Below are positions 45,150 to 55,434 of a stretch of 64,000 bases of DNA, one piece after another; position 1 is the stretch's first letter; every line of letters starts with the position of its first letter. The notes beneath the pieces were generated by a model. The model was given only the letters and a program-made list of their open reading frames with translations. It was not told the DNA's origin and made no database searches. Source of the stretch: Favolaschia claudopus (lineage: Eukaryota; Basidiomycota; Agaricomycetes; Agaricales; Mycenaceae); assembly GCA_037176885.1 (NCBI GenBank), contig JAWWNJ010000048.1, positions 992,001 through 1,056,000 on the forward strand, in the 5' to 3' direction. Both the position numbers and the translations under genes were made by a program.

Positions 45150-46145
45150 CGATGTAGGGCAGAAAATGTTTGCACATGCCCTCCACACAATTACTGACTG
45201 CAGCGAAAGAAGTCCCCGCACACCCTCTGCATCCATATCCCCCCGCGCAATTACTGACCTCGAGATGCGGCAGAAAAGGGCCGCAGACGCCCTCTGCGGG
45301 AGGATCGCGCTGCGCAATTACTGAGCTCAACGTGCGGCAAGAAAACTCCGCACATACCATCTGAATCCATATCCCCCCGTGCAATTACTGGCCTCGAGAT
45401 GCGGCAGAAAATCTCCGCAGACGCCCTCTGCGGGAGGATCGCGCTGCGCAATTACTGAGCTCAACATGCGGCGGGAAAACTCCGCACATACTGTCTGCAT
45501 CCATATCCCCCCGCGCAATTACTGACCTCGAGATGCGGCAGAAAAGGGCCGCAGACACCATCTGCGGGAAGATCCCCCCGCACAATTGCTGAGCTCAACG
45601 TACGGCAGAAAAGGGCCGCAGACGCCCTCTGCGGGAGGATCGCGCTGCGCAATTACTGAGCTCAACGTGCGGCGAGAAAACTCCGCACATACCGTCTGCA
45701 TCCATATCCCCCCGCGCAATTACTGACCTCGAGATGCGGCAGAAAATCTCCGCAGACACCATCTGCGGGAAGATCCCCCCGCACAATTGCTGAGCTCAAC
45801 GTACGGCAGAAAAGGGCCGCAGACGCCCTCTGCGGGAGGATCGCGCTGCGCAATTACTGAGCTCAACGTGCGGCGAGAAAACTCCGCACATACCGTCTGC
45901 ATCCATATCCCCCCGCGCAATTACTGACCTCGAGATGCGGCAGAAAAGGGCCGCAGACGCCCTCTGCGGGAGGATCGCGCTGCGCAATTACTGAGCTCAA
46001 CATGCGGCGGGAAAACTCCGCACATACCGTCTGCATCCATATCCCCCCGCGCAATTACTGACCTCCCTCTACAGACGGATTCCCCCGCCCGCTCACTGAC
46101 CTCGACCTGCAGCGAGAAGTCACTGCACACAACTTCTGCAGTCGA
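45150..46145 (-). repeat. Right array of 67-bp monomers, inverted relative to the left
   Basis: About 13-14 monomers of 67 bp. Type A contains GACCTCGAGATGCGG and GCGGGAGGATCGCG. Type B contains GAGCTCAACGTGCGG and CATCCATATCCCCCCG. They alternate mainly A-B (134-bp dimers) with some variants such as an AATCTCCGCAG block. Each monomer has a hairpin-forming TGCGG...CCGCA pair. The last two monomers (46063-46145) are degenerate but keep the 67-bp spacing. Confidence 0.93.
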
Positions 46146-46515
46146 AGCTCGCCGCCTCAGCAACCTCGATGCACGTCGAGATACTGCCGCTGATGCTGCT
46201 TGAGGGCGATGACCAAAAAGGAGCATACCTTGGAGCAGTGCGATTGAGCCGCAGCCGGGTAGGTAGCGTAGGAGGACATTACTGTGCAGAGAGATCTTGC
46301 TGCAAAGGCTGGCTAGTGCAGCGGGCGGTGCGTGGTACGGCAGCGGGCTGTATTGATCTAAGTGGGAATGTTGTAGGTGGTTATACAGCGTGACATGTCA
46401 GAGTTATCCGGGGATTGTAACGCTAGAATTTGCTTGGACCATCAATTATCGTGTAATTGCGCTTACGCTAATATATATCAAAGTCTTGTCACGACTGCGC
46501 TTGTCTCTCACTTCC
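46146..46515. other. Intergenic region
   Basis: Right flank of the satellite array and promoter of the MINDY gene. No gene seen. The right boundary of the proposed element should fall here or in the last monomers. Confidence 0.5.
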
Positions 46516-47934
46516 ATGGTCGACGACCCCAGCCTGCACACCTCTGAAGCGGAAGTATGGTATCTCAAGAGAATCAGCTTTGGGTTCACCGACACGAAAC
46601 AAGAGCTCAAAATCATCACACAGAACTTTAACGGGTAAGGGTAAGCGAGTTACATCCTGACCGCCAACCACTCATTTTCTTACATAGTCCTTGCTCATTC
46701 ATTGCAATATGTAGCCTCGTTTGGTTGGTCCTTATTGCGAAATGGGCTGACTCTCAGTAGGTAACATCCTGATATTGCGTGGCGACATCCAAATCTTGCC
46801 TCCGGACCGCGACTCTGTTTCGTATGAATTTTTATCGCAGTTGCTGGGGGAGTACCTCTTGACTCGACAGCGGGATATCGACATCTCGGCTGCTCTATCC
46901 ATTATGCCGTTGACGCAGAGTATGTGTCTAATATTCTTCTTGCCTTAATGTTTTTTATTTAGCATGCTGTCTCACAGAGGGCATGGACCTCAATCCGCTC
47001 TTCACCGGCGCGACATCGTTTAGGCCAGCGGGGGACGGAGGGGCACTGAAGCTGTTTGAGCAAGCCGGGATTGAATTGGTGCATGGCTGGCTCGTCGATC
47101 CTGAGAGCCCTGAAGCCGAAGCCATTGTAAAACGGGCGCAAGACTACGACACGGCGGTGACTTGCATCGTCGACGCGGACCACACTGCCAAGGGTCAGCT
47201 CGTAGTGGATGAGTCGAGCGAGCCTGTTGCGGGCTCGAGCAGCAGTGCCGCCGCACCGTCTTACACTGCGGAGGAGCGTGCGAAGATAGAGGATGGTACG
47301 TTTCCTGGCCATACTCTTCGTATCGAATACTGACGCGTCGCACCTAGCTATGGCCATCCGCCAGTTCCTCGATACCACTCAATCGCAGCTCACATACCAC
47401 GGCCTCTTCCACCTCGCCACCACCCTCCCCCCCGGCGCCCTCGTCGCCCTCTTCCGCAACTCCCACCTCTCCGTCCTCCACAAATCCACCTCCCCCACCG
47501 ACTCGTCCCTCTACTCCCTCGTCACGGACGCGGTCTTCCTCCACGAAGGCTCCGTCGTATGGGAACGCATGGAGGACGTCGACGGCGGCAACTCCACCTG
47601 GGTCGACTCGAATTTCGTGCGGTCCAGTCCCGCGGGCGGCGATTACGCCGGCCAGTCGGCCGAGGACGCTCTCCGCGCGGCGGAGTACGAGGCGGGTCTG
47701 TTTATTCCTCACGATCCGGCAGAGTGCGTCTTCCTCTTGCTCTTCCCTCCACACGCATATACTGACCTGCCGCAAAGTCATTTCCTGGCCCAGCAGATGC
47801 AAGCTGAGGAGGACAACCACGCGCAGATGCTCCGCGATGCAAACCGCGAGCGGCAGCGGCAAAAGCAGCGGGCGCAGGAGGAGGCGGAGGAGCGGCGCAA
47901 GAATAAGAAAAGTAAGAATTGTGTTATCATGTAG
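46516..47934 (+). CDS. MINDY deubiquitinase with C-terminal CaaX box
   Basis: Six exons, 46516-46634, 46688-46710, 46761-46919, 46978-47295, 47348-47723 and 47778-47934, total 1152 nt (383 residues). The catalytic motif QNFNGPCSFIAICN supplies the Gln and Cys; the histidine lies in LFRNSHLSVLHK. Human MINDY-1 uses the same Q-C-H triad and cleaves K48-linked polyubiquitin from the distal end. The C-terminal 50 residues are a Gln/Glu/Arg-rich helix resembling a ubiquitin-interacting region. They end KSKNCVIM, a CaaX box predicted to be prenylated (Met at the end favours farnesyl), so membrane attachment is likely. Exon 2 is 23 nt. It lies just outside the repeat-bounded segment and looks like an ordinary host gene. 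Confidence 0.92.
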
Positions 47935-48362
47935 ATAGATGTGGATCCATGGAGGTTTTCTGTTCTTTTTTTTTTTATTTACTCATGGTATCGAGTTATT
48001 TGTAGAGATGGGGATTGTATACGGATACATGGTATGACTATTTTATAGTGGATATGGCACGGTGTCGAGACAGCTTGAGTAGTGCCTGAGTGTGATGAAT
48101 CACAGATGAGAGAACAGGTGCCAAATTGGGTGGTGTCATTAGAAGCCTGTCAGCCGCACTGCTATCTGTCTTCTTCTGCTTTCTCTGTCGACTTCACTCA
48201 ACTGCCAGTTGTTGGTCCTTACATGGCCTTGACATGCAGTGCTAGTGCCTTGCACTTGAATAAATAGCAGCTGCCACTAGCCAATACCCCAATCGACTAC
48301 GCCGACTACAATTCCACAGCTTCTCGCAGTTTACTTCCGCCTCATCGAGAAAGCCTTCTCGG
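47935..48362. other. Intergenic region
   Basis: 3' flank of MINDY with a long poly-T tract near 47968-47983, then promoter sequence of the next gene. No gene seen. Confidence 0.5.
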
Positions 48363-50415
48363 ATGTCCTCACAGCTTACATTCCCAGCTTCAAGTTCATC
48401 GACCCTGGTAGAACCAGAACACCGTAACGGAGAGGAAGACGACGATGATCATGAAGAGCAAGAGGAATCGGATTCGCATCTCACGCATTCCAAGCGCTAT
48501 CTTGGATTCATTCGAGGTGAGTAGTATCTGATATAGATTCCTGCACTCGCCCGACTTTCCTGACACACACTTGACCTAGAAATCATCGGTTTCGTACGAA
48601 CAAACCATGGTCCGCTCATGCCTCCAGAAGACGCGCGTTTGCTGGACGATTTTGGGAAAGATTTTAGCGGTGCGTCTAATTGTCATTTGGGGCATGACTC
48701 GGAGTGCTTAGGCTAAGCATCATGGACACAGAGAACGCTCAGAGACTTCTGATCTGTCTGTGGTTGCGCAAGGAGATGAAATGGCAACCGATTCGTCGAT
48801 TGAAAAATCTCGGCAGACGCCTCGATTTAGATGACGATGAGATCGAACTCACCATGAACGAGCTTTGCAAGGTCAGCTTCAATTCCTCATCTGTGTATCC
48901 TTCAACATGCGTTTACCTGGACTGTGGTGTATGTAGGATTCTCGTTTTGCCGTGAACCAGATTCAAATCGACGATGCTCTCGAGTGTCTGGTAGTGCCGC
49001 AGCTCCGAACTATCCTCGGGGACACAAAACCCTGTAAAAAGGTTCGTGAGCTAGCACATATCACCGTTGTTTTCTCACACTGACTGTAGTTTCTAGAGGG
49101 TGCTGGTTTCCAGGCTCAGGCTCGCTCCTCAGCTATACCCTCGGGTGTATCAGACACTTGGTACGTCTTCATCACGACCTTATCACAGACCCTACCAATA
49201 TTAATATTCCCCAAGGAAGTTGTATCCGGATCCAGATGGATGTAATTCGGCTGCTTCGCAGACTCATCCTCGTATACTATCGCTGGCGCGTTCGATCTCT
49301 TGTTCCGCTGTGACGGTTGTTGATTATTCCAACAGGAATCCCCCTCCTCGTCAGGGATCAGGTCCCGACTTCGAGGTGACCGAAGGTCTCGGAAAACATT
49401 TCGGAGCCTTCAGACCTCAATTGCTGTGCGAACCCCCATTCACGAGCAGTTATGACGCGCTCGTGAAATTCGAGCTGGAATGCTTCCCGACCCCGCGCCG
49501 CAATTTGACGACCAGCAGGGTCGACAACTACTTGTTGATTTTCGACGGTGAAGAACTCTCCAGCCCTGGAGGTTGTTTGTTTCCTGTGTTAATATTTGAG
49601 TAGATATCTTGGACACCGTAGGCCCTGGCCAAAATCTTCCGGAACCCAGTGCGGCTGTCATCGCCGCCTGCAAGGCGTTGAATGGCGAGTCCCACGGGTA
49701 TATACCCCGGAGCTACTCACCTGTCGTTTCACAGATGCAGCACGTCATGCGTTGGCTGGTCTTGTCCTCGAGCAAGAAACAATAGCCTCGTATTCAAATC
49801 TCGATAAATTGAATTCGGCTGGCAGGTTCAAGGCGGGAGACAACTATACGGACGTTTTGCGCGCTTTTACCGAAAGTGGCGTCCTATTCTCCGATGAAGC
49901 AAACTCAGACTCATTGAACCGAGTCAAATTCAAAGATCTCAAGGTTCTGGCCGAGAAACATAAGGTTTCCGTGCGTAATAGCCCGTCGTGCCATTTGCGA
50001 AGTTTTGATATCATTAATCGTCGTATGTACTGTAGTTGAGGGGAATTACGCTCAAGACAGCCTTGATCACGGCCTTCCAAGATGCATTCAAGCAAAGGAG
50101 GATTGACTTGCGGTGCTCTATCGAGGATGCGGTCATGCGAGACGTTAGAGCTAAACTGGATGAGATGCGAAAACGATGCTTGATATTGAAGCCGGAAGCG
50201 GAGCAAGCATTGGAGGCTTGCGTTACCAAGTATTTCAAGCTGTTCGTTGTTCTTCGTCTACATTGATACCTAGACTGATATTTTATCTCAGCCATCGAAT
50301 ATCCCCGTCCTATATCGCTCGCCGGCCATTCAATGATATTCGAAAACAATTCAAGACTCTTCCTTCTATCATTCCGTACTCCAACCCTATCTCCATTTCC
50401 CGCTCGAGTCAGTGA
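48363..50415 (+). CDS. Hypothetical multi-exon protein
   Basis: Not recognised. Supported exons include 48363-48516, 48580-48673, about 48712-48871, 48937-49041, 49090-49160, 49216-49547, 49622-49697, the open block ending near 49965, and the last exons from 50037 to the stop at 50415. The start codes for a Ser-rich then acidic segment (EEDDDDHEEQEE). The next block, with WLRKEMKWQPIRRLKNLGRRLDLDDDEI, looks like a small helical domain. The central part is Pro-rich, and the 3' part (RGITLKTALITAFQDAFKQRR) is helical. The junction around 49690-49830 is unresolved: two frames are open there and neither splices cleanly. No sign of a transposon. Confidence 0.55.
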
Positions 50416-50644
50416 CTTCAGTGGACGGATGCGCGATGTATCATTGTGTAGAATTACCCTCATTGTTGTATAGGCTATCAATTCGCTGTGTAAATGTTGT
50501 CCACTGTATCAGCGTATTCCATCCATCAGTATTTATTATATTGCTTCTTGAAAGCGGCGGAAAACCGAATGTCAATCATGTTTCTGGTTATGCAGCACTG
50601 AGCACCAATGATGACTTGACGGCGGCCTCCACATTCATGCGATA

Positions 50645-51200
50645 TCCCTGGTAATGGGGAAGCATGGCATTGGGACACCTACAACGGCCCCAAACTCGTT
50701 TTCCACCGCGACGGGACAGGGGTGGGCTAGCGGCTCATTGTACGCCTTTTATGTACGGCTCATACACGTTAGAGTTCGCGACCCGCGAACAGCGTACACT
50801 ATTCCGCACAACCCCCTGGCCCGGACCCTCGGAGTCGGGTTCCTCCATCCGGACACTCACGACGATGCGCCCCACAGAATTCAGCCTTACCCTTACCCCT
50901 GACCCAACGCCGCCCTGACATCATGTACACGAGCTCTCCACAATGGTGACCTCAACGCCGAACACGATCCTTCCATTCCTCCTCCCCACCGTGCATCCCC
51001 CGCATCACAGGCGCTTTGCGGCGTCCTGGGATTGCGGCGGTAGTGTAGTGTGCGGAGGAGGTGGTTTGGGTAGGTCGAGGTTGACATATGATGTTTCGCC
51101 GAGAGATGTGTGTACGGAGCGTAGTAGGGGGATGGTGGATGGATGGTATGGGGCAGGCTTTGTGCGGTACTGCTGCCCTACGAGCTTTAGGCTTTGATAT
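50645..51200 (+). pseudogene. Decayed copy of the HWDTY gene family
   Basis: Starts with a stretch encoding HWDTYNGPKLVFHRDGTG followed directly by a TAG. Related blocks in shifting frames continue to 51197 (RLTYDVSPRDVCTE, MVDGWYGAG). It matches the minus-strand copy at 52757-53452 (HWDTYDGHKLIFYRDGTG, RLTFDVSPYPARE) and is in opposite orientation. Several stops and frame changes show it is not functional. Confidence 0.75.
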
Positions 51201-51396
51201 AGTATATTGAATTATAAAACGGTGGGAATTACAGCGCGAGGATGTTGCCAGTCACAAGAGCGAGTGTGCAAAGTAATTAGACGGAGGTGATGTACGCGAC
51301 GTGGAGCGAAACTGAGACATCGAAGAGTTGAGAGAGATGGGTATGCGACGAAGGATTCTTGCTTGCAGTCCGGCGTGATGCACACCTCCTTCACCC

Positions 51397-52545
51397 TTAA
51401 CGACGACAGCGACGACGACGACGACGTGGTGGGCTAGGCGCAGGTCTGGCGGGGGCCATGGCCATAAGCTCGGCCTTGAAGCTCAGCCGCTCCTCAATGA
51501 AGCGCGAAGTGAGATCGGGGTTGTTAAGAAGGCCGTCGACGAAAGCTGGATGTGAGGCAGACAACGCGTTGAGCATACAGCAGACGATGAAGGTGTCGAG
51601 GTCCAGTGGGTAGATAATGGTGACGAGCTCTGTGATGCGAGCCGACGTCTTGTGCCATGTCGACTTGTCGGGGCCGTAACGCGTGTTGATCGCCTCGAGC
51701 ATGGCGAGGATTTGACGGAGCTGGGTGCCATCGTTTGTAGGGCGGGGCTGCGGAGCCTCCTTGGCGGCCGCCGAATTGTGAGTGGTGGTGGTGTGCTCGG
51801 GGACGTAGGAAGAAGCGGACGGCTGAAAATGTATCGCAGGTACTGGGGGAAGAAAAAGCTGTTGCGGCGGCGGGGCGGTTTGGTATACCGGCGGCGGCAC
51901 AAGGTGAGTCTGCGATTGAGATTTTGTATAGTTCTGTTGCGAGTACGACGACTTCTCAGCAGCCTTCCAGCCTGTCCAGAACGGATTGGTAACCTTGTGC
52001 CAGGTGCGGTGCTCAGGGACGTAGGAGGCAGCGGACGGCTGAAATTGAATCGTAGGTACTGGGTGAGAGAAAAGCTGTTGTGGCGGGGCGGATTGGTATA
52101 CTGGCGGTGGCGCGACGTGAGTCTGAGGTTGCGGTGCACACCAAGGAGTGTGAGGAGGACGGCGAGGAGGGGCGGAAGTGGACCAAGGGAAGTGAGATTG
52201 CGAGTGGGGTGATGGCTGCCAGGATACGTATTCCGGTGTGTGGTGCCAGTGGTACTGCTGCTCCTGCGGGATGTATTGGGCTATAGGAACTTGCTCTTGA
52301 AGAAGGGGAATCGCGGTTGGAGGCGCGGTGGGTTGGACCGGAGTCTCGAAAGAAGGCGAAAACGGGCAAGGAACTTGAAGCGGTTTCTGACTCTCCACGG
52401 CGAAAATGCCAGCAGCGCCAGGGTGCGCAGGTTCGCCTGTATGACCGGGAAGCACAGGTGCACCGAAGAACGGATTGTTGGATCTATAGGATTGAAAGGC
52501 GAGGGCGCCGAGTGCCGCAGCGTGAAGAACGTCTTGGTTCGACAT
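51397..52545 (-). CDS. Pro/Gln-rich intronless protein with duplicated block
   Basis: One frame of 382 codons beginning MSNQDVLHAAALGALAF. Most of the protein is Pro/Gln/His/Tyr-rich. A block of about 40 residues occurs twice, at roughly 140-179 and 213-252, with shared motifs PPPVYQ, PPQQLF, FQPSA and SYVPEH. Residues 275-365 are globular-looking (LRQILAMLEAINTRYG, NALSASHPAFVDGLL) and could be a gag-like or helical domain. The end is a run of arginines (RRRRRRCRR). No family is recognised. It lies between two inverted copies of a decayed gene family, in an area of rearrangement. Confidence 0.6.
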   Translation of the reverse strand: MSNQDVLHAAALGALAFQSYRSNNPFFGAPVLPGHTGEPAHPGAAGIFAVESQKPLQVPCPFSPSFETPVQPTAPPTAIPLLQEQVPIAQYIPQEQQYHWHHTPEYVSWQPSPHSQSHFPWSTSAPPRRPPHTPWCAPQPQTHVAPPPVYQSAPPQQLFSHPVPTIQFQPSAASYVPEHRTWHKVTNPFWTGWKAAEKSSYSQQNYTKSQSQTHLVPPPVYQTAPPPQQLFLPPVPAIHFQPSASSYVPEHTTTTHNSAAAKEAPQPRPTNDGTQLRQILAMLEAINTRYGPDKSTWHKTSARITELVTIIYPLDLDTFIVCCMLNALSASHPAFVDGLLNNPDLTSRFIEERLSFKAELMAMAPARPAPSPPRRRRRRCRR

Positions 52546-52756
52546 GGGGGTGCCAATTCGGTATCACGTGAAGTATAAGACACGGTGAATGGAAAAATAG
52601 AACATCGCGTAGCTACTAGTTGACTTGGAAGCGCATATAAGTAGTAGGCCCAGGGTAAGTAGGTGTAGCACTCAATCAAGGCCCATAACTAACATCTGCA
52701 CCTAAGAGCCTACGAGTTGCATCCAGCGCGCGCCGCGGCCATCCGCAATGACCTCC

Positions 52757-53452
52757 TTAGCTAGCAAGCTTCCCCGCACAAAACTGCTTCATCCCCGGCT
52801 GCCCCATACTATCCACCATCTTAAGACAATGCTCCCTCCACGCCTCCCTCGCCGGATAAGGCGAAACATCGAACGTCAGCCTCGATCGAAACCGCACGCT
52901 CCCCAGTTAGTCCCACGATGTGGGGAAGCGCCCGTTGCGTTCGACGCTGAGGTGGAGGATGCGCGGCTCGAAGGCAATGGGGAGGAGGAAGTACTCGTTG
53001 AGGTTCTCTTTGCTTATTAATGAAGCAGGGTGGGAAGGGAGGCTGGGGCGGCGTTCGGTGAGGGTGAATTCTATGGAGGCACGTAGTTCGGGCGGGGTCG
53101 GGCGGGATTTCGTGAGCAGCTTTCGAAGGATTGATCCCAATGCACAAGGACGCGGGGCCGGTGTAGGGTGCGGGTGCGGGGTATAGTGTACGCTGTTCGC
53201 GGGGTCGTGGACCTTCCAATCGAAAATGGCGTAGATCCAGATGTTGAGCTCCGCGTGCGAGGTTATCTATCCGACCAGGCATTGCAAGTACATACATAAG
53301 ATGAATGAGAGGGTGGGGGGAGCGACGCGCGTACATACCACCCCGGTGCCGTCGCGGTAGAAGATGAGTTTGTGGCCGTCGTAGGTGTCCCAGTGCCATG
53401 CTTCTTCAGCGCAGAGGATGTCACTGCAGACTGTGGCTGCGTTGTCGTCCAT
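52757..53452 (-). pseudogene. HWDTY-family gene with nonsense codon
   Basis: Exon 1 from 53452 (MDDNAATVCSD) reads AWHWDTYDGHKLIFYRDGTG to a GTATGT donor. Exon 2 begins ITSHAELNIWIYAIFDWKV and continues to NGRFPTSWD, where TAA at 52909-52907 stops it. The downstream 48 codons stay in frame and keep family sequence (RLTFDVSPYPARE, MVDSMGQPGMKQFCAGK) up to TAA at 52759-52757. The copy at 61190 has TAC at the matching codon (WDYASGG), so the stop is a recent nonsense change or a genuine truncation. The family is common in Agaricomycetes and has no assigned function. Confidence 0.65.
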
Positions 53453-53799
53453 GGAGTGGATGTAGACGGAGGCTCAGATAGAGATGATGGGGGTAGAAAT
53501 CGCGTACGCGAAAAGCGAGAACAAGAAATGTATTTTTGACCAACACTGCCACAAATTTCCTATGAAGGAATCTACGAAAACATGGGCAGGACGTTCGCGC
53601 CCGAGGTATGATGTACGCACACTATGGACATGGTTCGTACGTGGAACGAGCTATATAGAGGTGCGGTACGGCCTCTCTGTCATACGTATACGTAGAGGCG
53701 CGATGGCTGTGAGACGAAAAAACACATCGTCAGCGACAGCGGGCAAGGAAAAAGAAAGACCACTGACAAGCCAGCATAAAGCATAACCCAGCGGGCGTC

Positions 53800-54565
53800 T
53801 CAGCAAGCACGTCTGCAGAGGTATGGTATCAGCGTAAGAAATAAAGAGGGACGAAGAGAAACAAAAGAAAAGAGGTCAGATTTTCATAAATCTCGACATA
53901 AATGTTAAGACAGGGATAACTGAAAAATATATAGGCTCATCCGTGACGCCAGGAGCTTGCGCTGGCTGGAGATAGATGGTATGAGAAACGATACTCACCG
54001 TTGAAGCTGCAGGTGCGCAACGCACAATTCGTCAGCGCCGCTCTCTCTAACGTCGCATCTTCGAGCTAGTTTCTTATATCCAGCGCGACGATTAAAGAGC
54101 GCAAAGAGAATGGTAAATCTGTTACAGAACGGGTCAGCATGTGTACAAGTCCTTAGCCAGGAAGACGAGAAGTATCAGAATATTTTTAAAAAATACAGCC
54201 ATGGAATTGTCGTCAGCGCCTTGCGGCTCAGGCGGTAATTCCGATGTTTCGTCATACAGAAGAAGAAGAACGAGTATGAAAAGGGTGAAGAACGCACCGT
54301 TATCTTAGTCCTTAGTACTCAGATTTTATCCGGTGTCGTGGAGGGTTGGCAGGCGGAAAGTGAGTGGGAGGCAAAGTCTACCACGGCTACATAGTCAACG
54401 GCAACCGTGACTTTCTGGTCCTTCAACTCGTGTCGTTCACTGGCAGCTGGTTGTGCCTCCGCATTTGCGAGTGGGTAATGGCGGAAGAAGAAAATTTTGT
54501 GTTTATAATTTGTTTGGCACTGATCCGAACTTAAAGCAATACCGTAATGCCGTAAATATTACGAG
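53800..54565 (+). repeat. Left arm of a large inverted repeat
   Basis: Pairs with the reverse complement of 60410-61165. Shared stretches include TATGGTATCAGCGTAAGAAAT, CATAAATCTCGACATAAATG, ACTGAAAAATATATAGGCTC, AATTCCGATGTTTCGTCATA and ATTTGTTTGGCACTGATC. Identity looks near 80 percent with indels. The arm encodes broken fragments also seen in the other arm (GSGGNSDVSSY, RVKNAPLS). Confidence 0.85.
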
Positions 54566-55342
54566 TGCCGATCACGGACAACTCCGAATGCACGCCTCTC
54601 AGGCTTCCCCATTCAATCCCCATTCCCCCAATGTTCAAACTCGAACTCAAGACAAGCCTCAAGAGTCAATGCAAGGTGACTCGAACCACATATACGAGCA
54701 GTTACCCACCAGTGGGATTGAAAAATACCCCGTGTGCCCGTTCCTGGGAGAGTTCTAGTGAGTCATTCAATAGATTCCGAGTCCTCTTTGATTTCTCTCC
54801 TTTGACGCTCAGCAATTAATCGCTCAGGCTTGGCGAGCCTGTTCGAGAATAGTACTATGAAGAGATGCAAGTCAGCGTACTTGTCAGTTCAGCTGTTTTC
54901 CTCATGTTCGAGATGGATATCTTTTTCTACATGATTCAGACCCGTTTGAATTCGATGAATGCACCTCGATACCGGTGTGATTGGTGCGTCAGGCGAGAAA
55001 AATGGGGATCATTTATACAAGGCAATAATCCTTTCTCGAGCCCACCTTTGCAGCTACATGTATACATACGGAGCCAAAAGTTTTAACTCTTGGCGCGGCA
55101 TATGATGCGCGCCCGCCATCCGACAACGTCGGCCATCAAGTCCCGCCCGGGGCGGGGACCATTGGTGTGAACGTTTGTGTGAGAAGGCGCGTAAACTCTC
55201 GCTCAATATTGACTCAACTCAATTGTCTCCTCCGATTAGCCGAAAGTTTCAAGAGGAACCCATCAAAGGGCCAAGGCTCGGTAGGCAGGTAGGGACCGTC
55301 ACGAAGATCATCTTCCCGCGGCATCATTTCGCGACAATCTCG
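54566..55342. other. Gene-free stretch before the PL8 promoter
   Basis: No supported gene. It holds the promoter of the polysaccharide lyase. A GC-rich patch lies at 55095-55160. Confidence 0.5.
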
Positions 55343-55350
55343 TATAAAAG
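55343..55350 (+). promoter_or_regulatory. TATA box of the PL8 gene
   Basis: TATAAAAG 85 bp upstream of the first start codon at 55435. Confidence 0.65.
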
Positions 55351-55434
55351 GTGAGCGCAGTTCAATCGACCTCACAAAATACTTTCCTTGGTTCCAACTT
55401 CTTCTTTCTCATTCAGCTTGTTACCCTCTTTCCG

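Larger units (their letters stand above)
33915..46145. mobile_element. Proposed composite KDZ-type element bounded by inverted arrays
   Basis: The left (33915-34470) and right (45150-46145) arrays both use 67-bp monomers in 134-bp dimers. They align in opposite orientation: the reverse complement of the left monomer contains CCCTCGGCGGGAGGATCG, and the right one CCCTCTGCGGGAGGATCG. Between them lie six genes, including a KDZ-family transposase next to the right array. Inverted subterminal arrays are what a transposase would bind at both ends. Two divergent gene pairs (35185-38605 and 40714-45098) lie inside. A short degenerate patch at 39520-39680 has the same GGATCCTCCCGC motif and may mark a nested or older end, so the unit could be two adjacent elements. 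No target-site duplication was identified. Confidence 0.5.

Noticed and set aside
45126..46226. Many overlapping 63-66-codon minus-strand frames
   Set aside because: They arise from the 67-bp satellite monomers read in frame across 134-bp dimers and are not genes.
51652..52212. 186-codon plus-strand Arg/Leu-rich frame
   Set aside because: It is antisense to the P/Q-rich gene and its composition is explained by that gene's codon bias.
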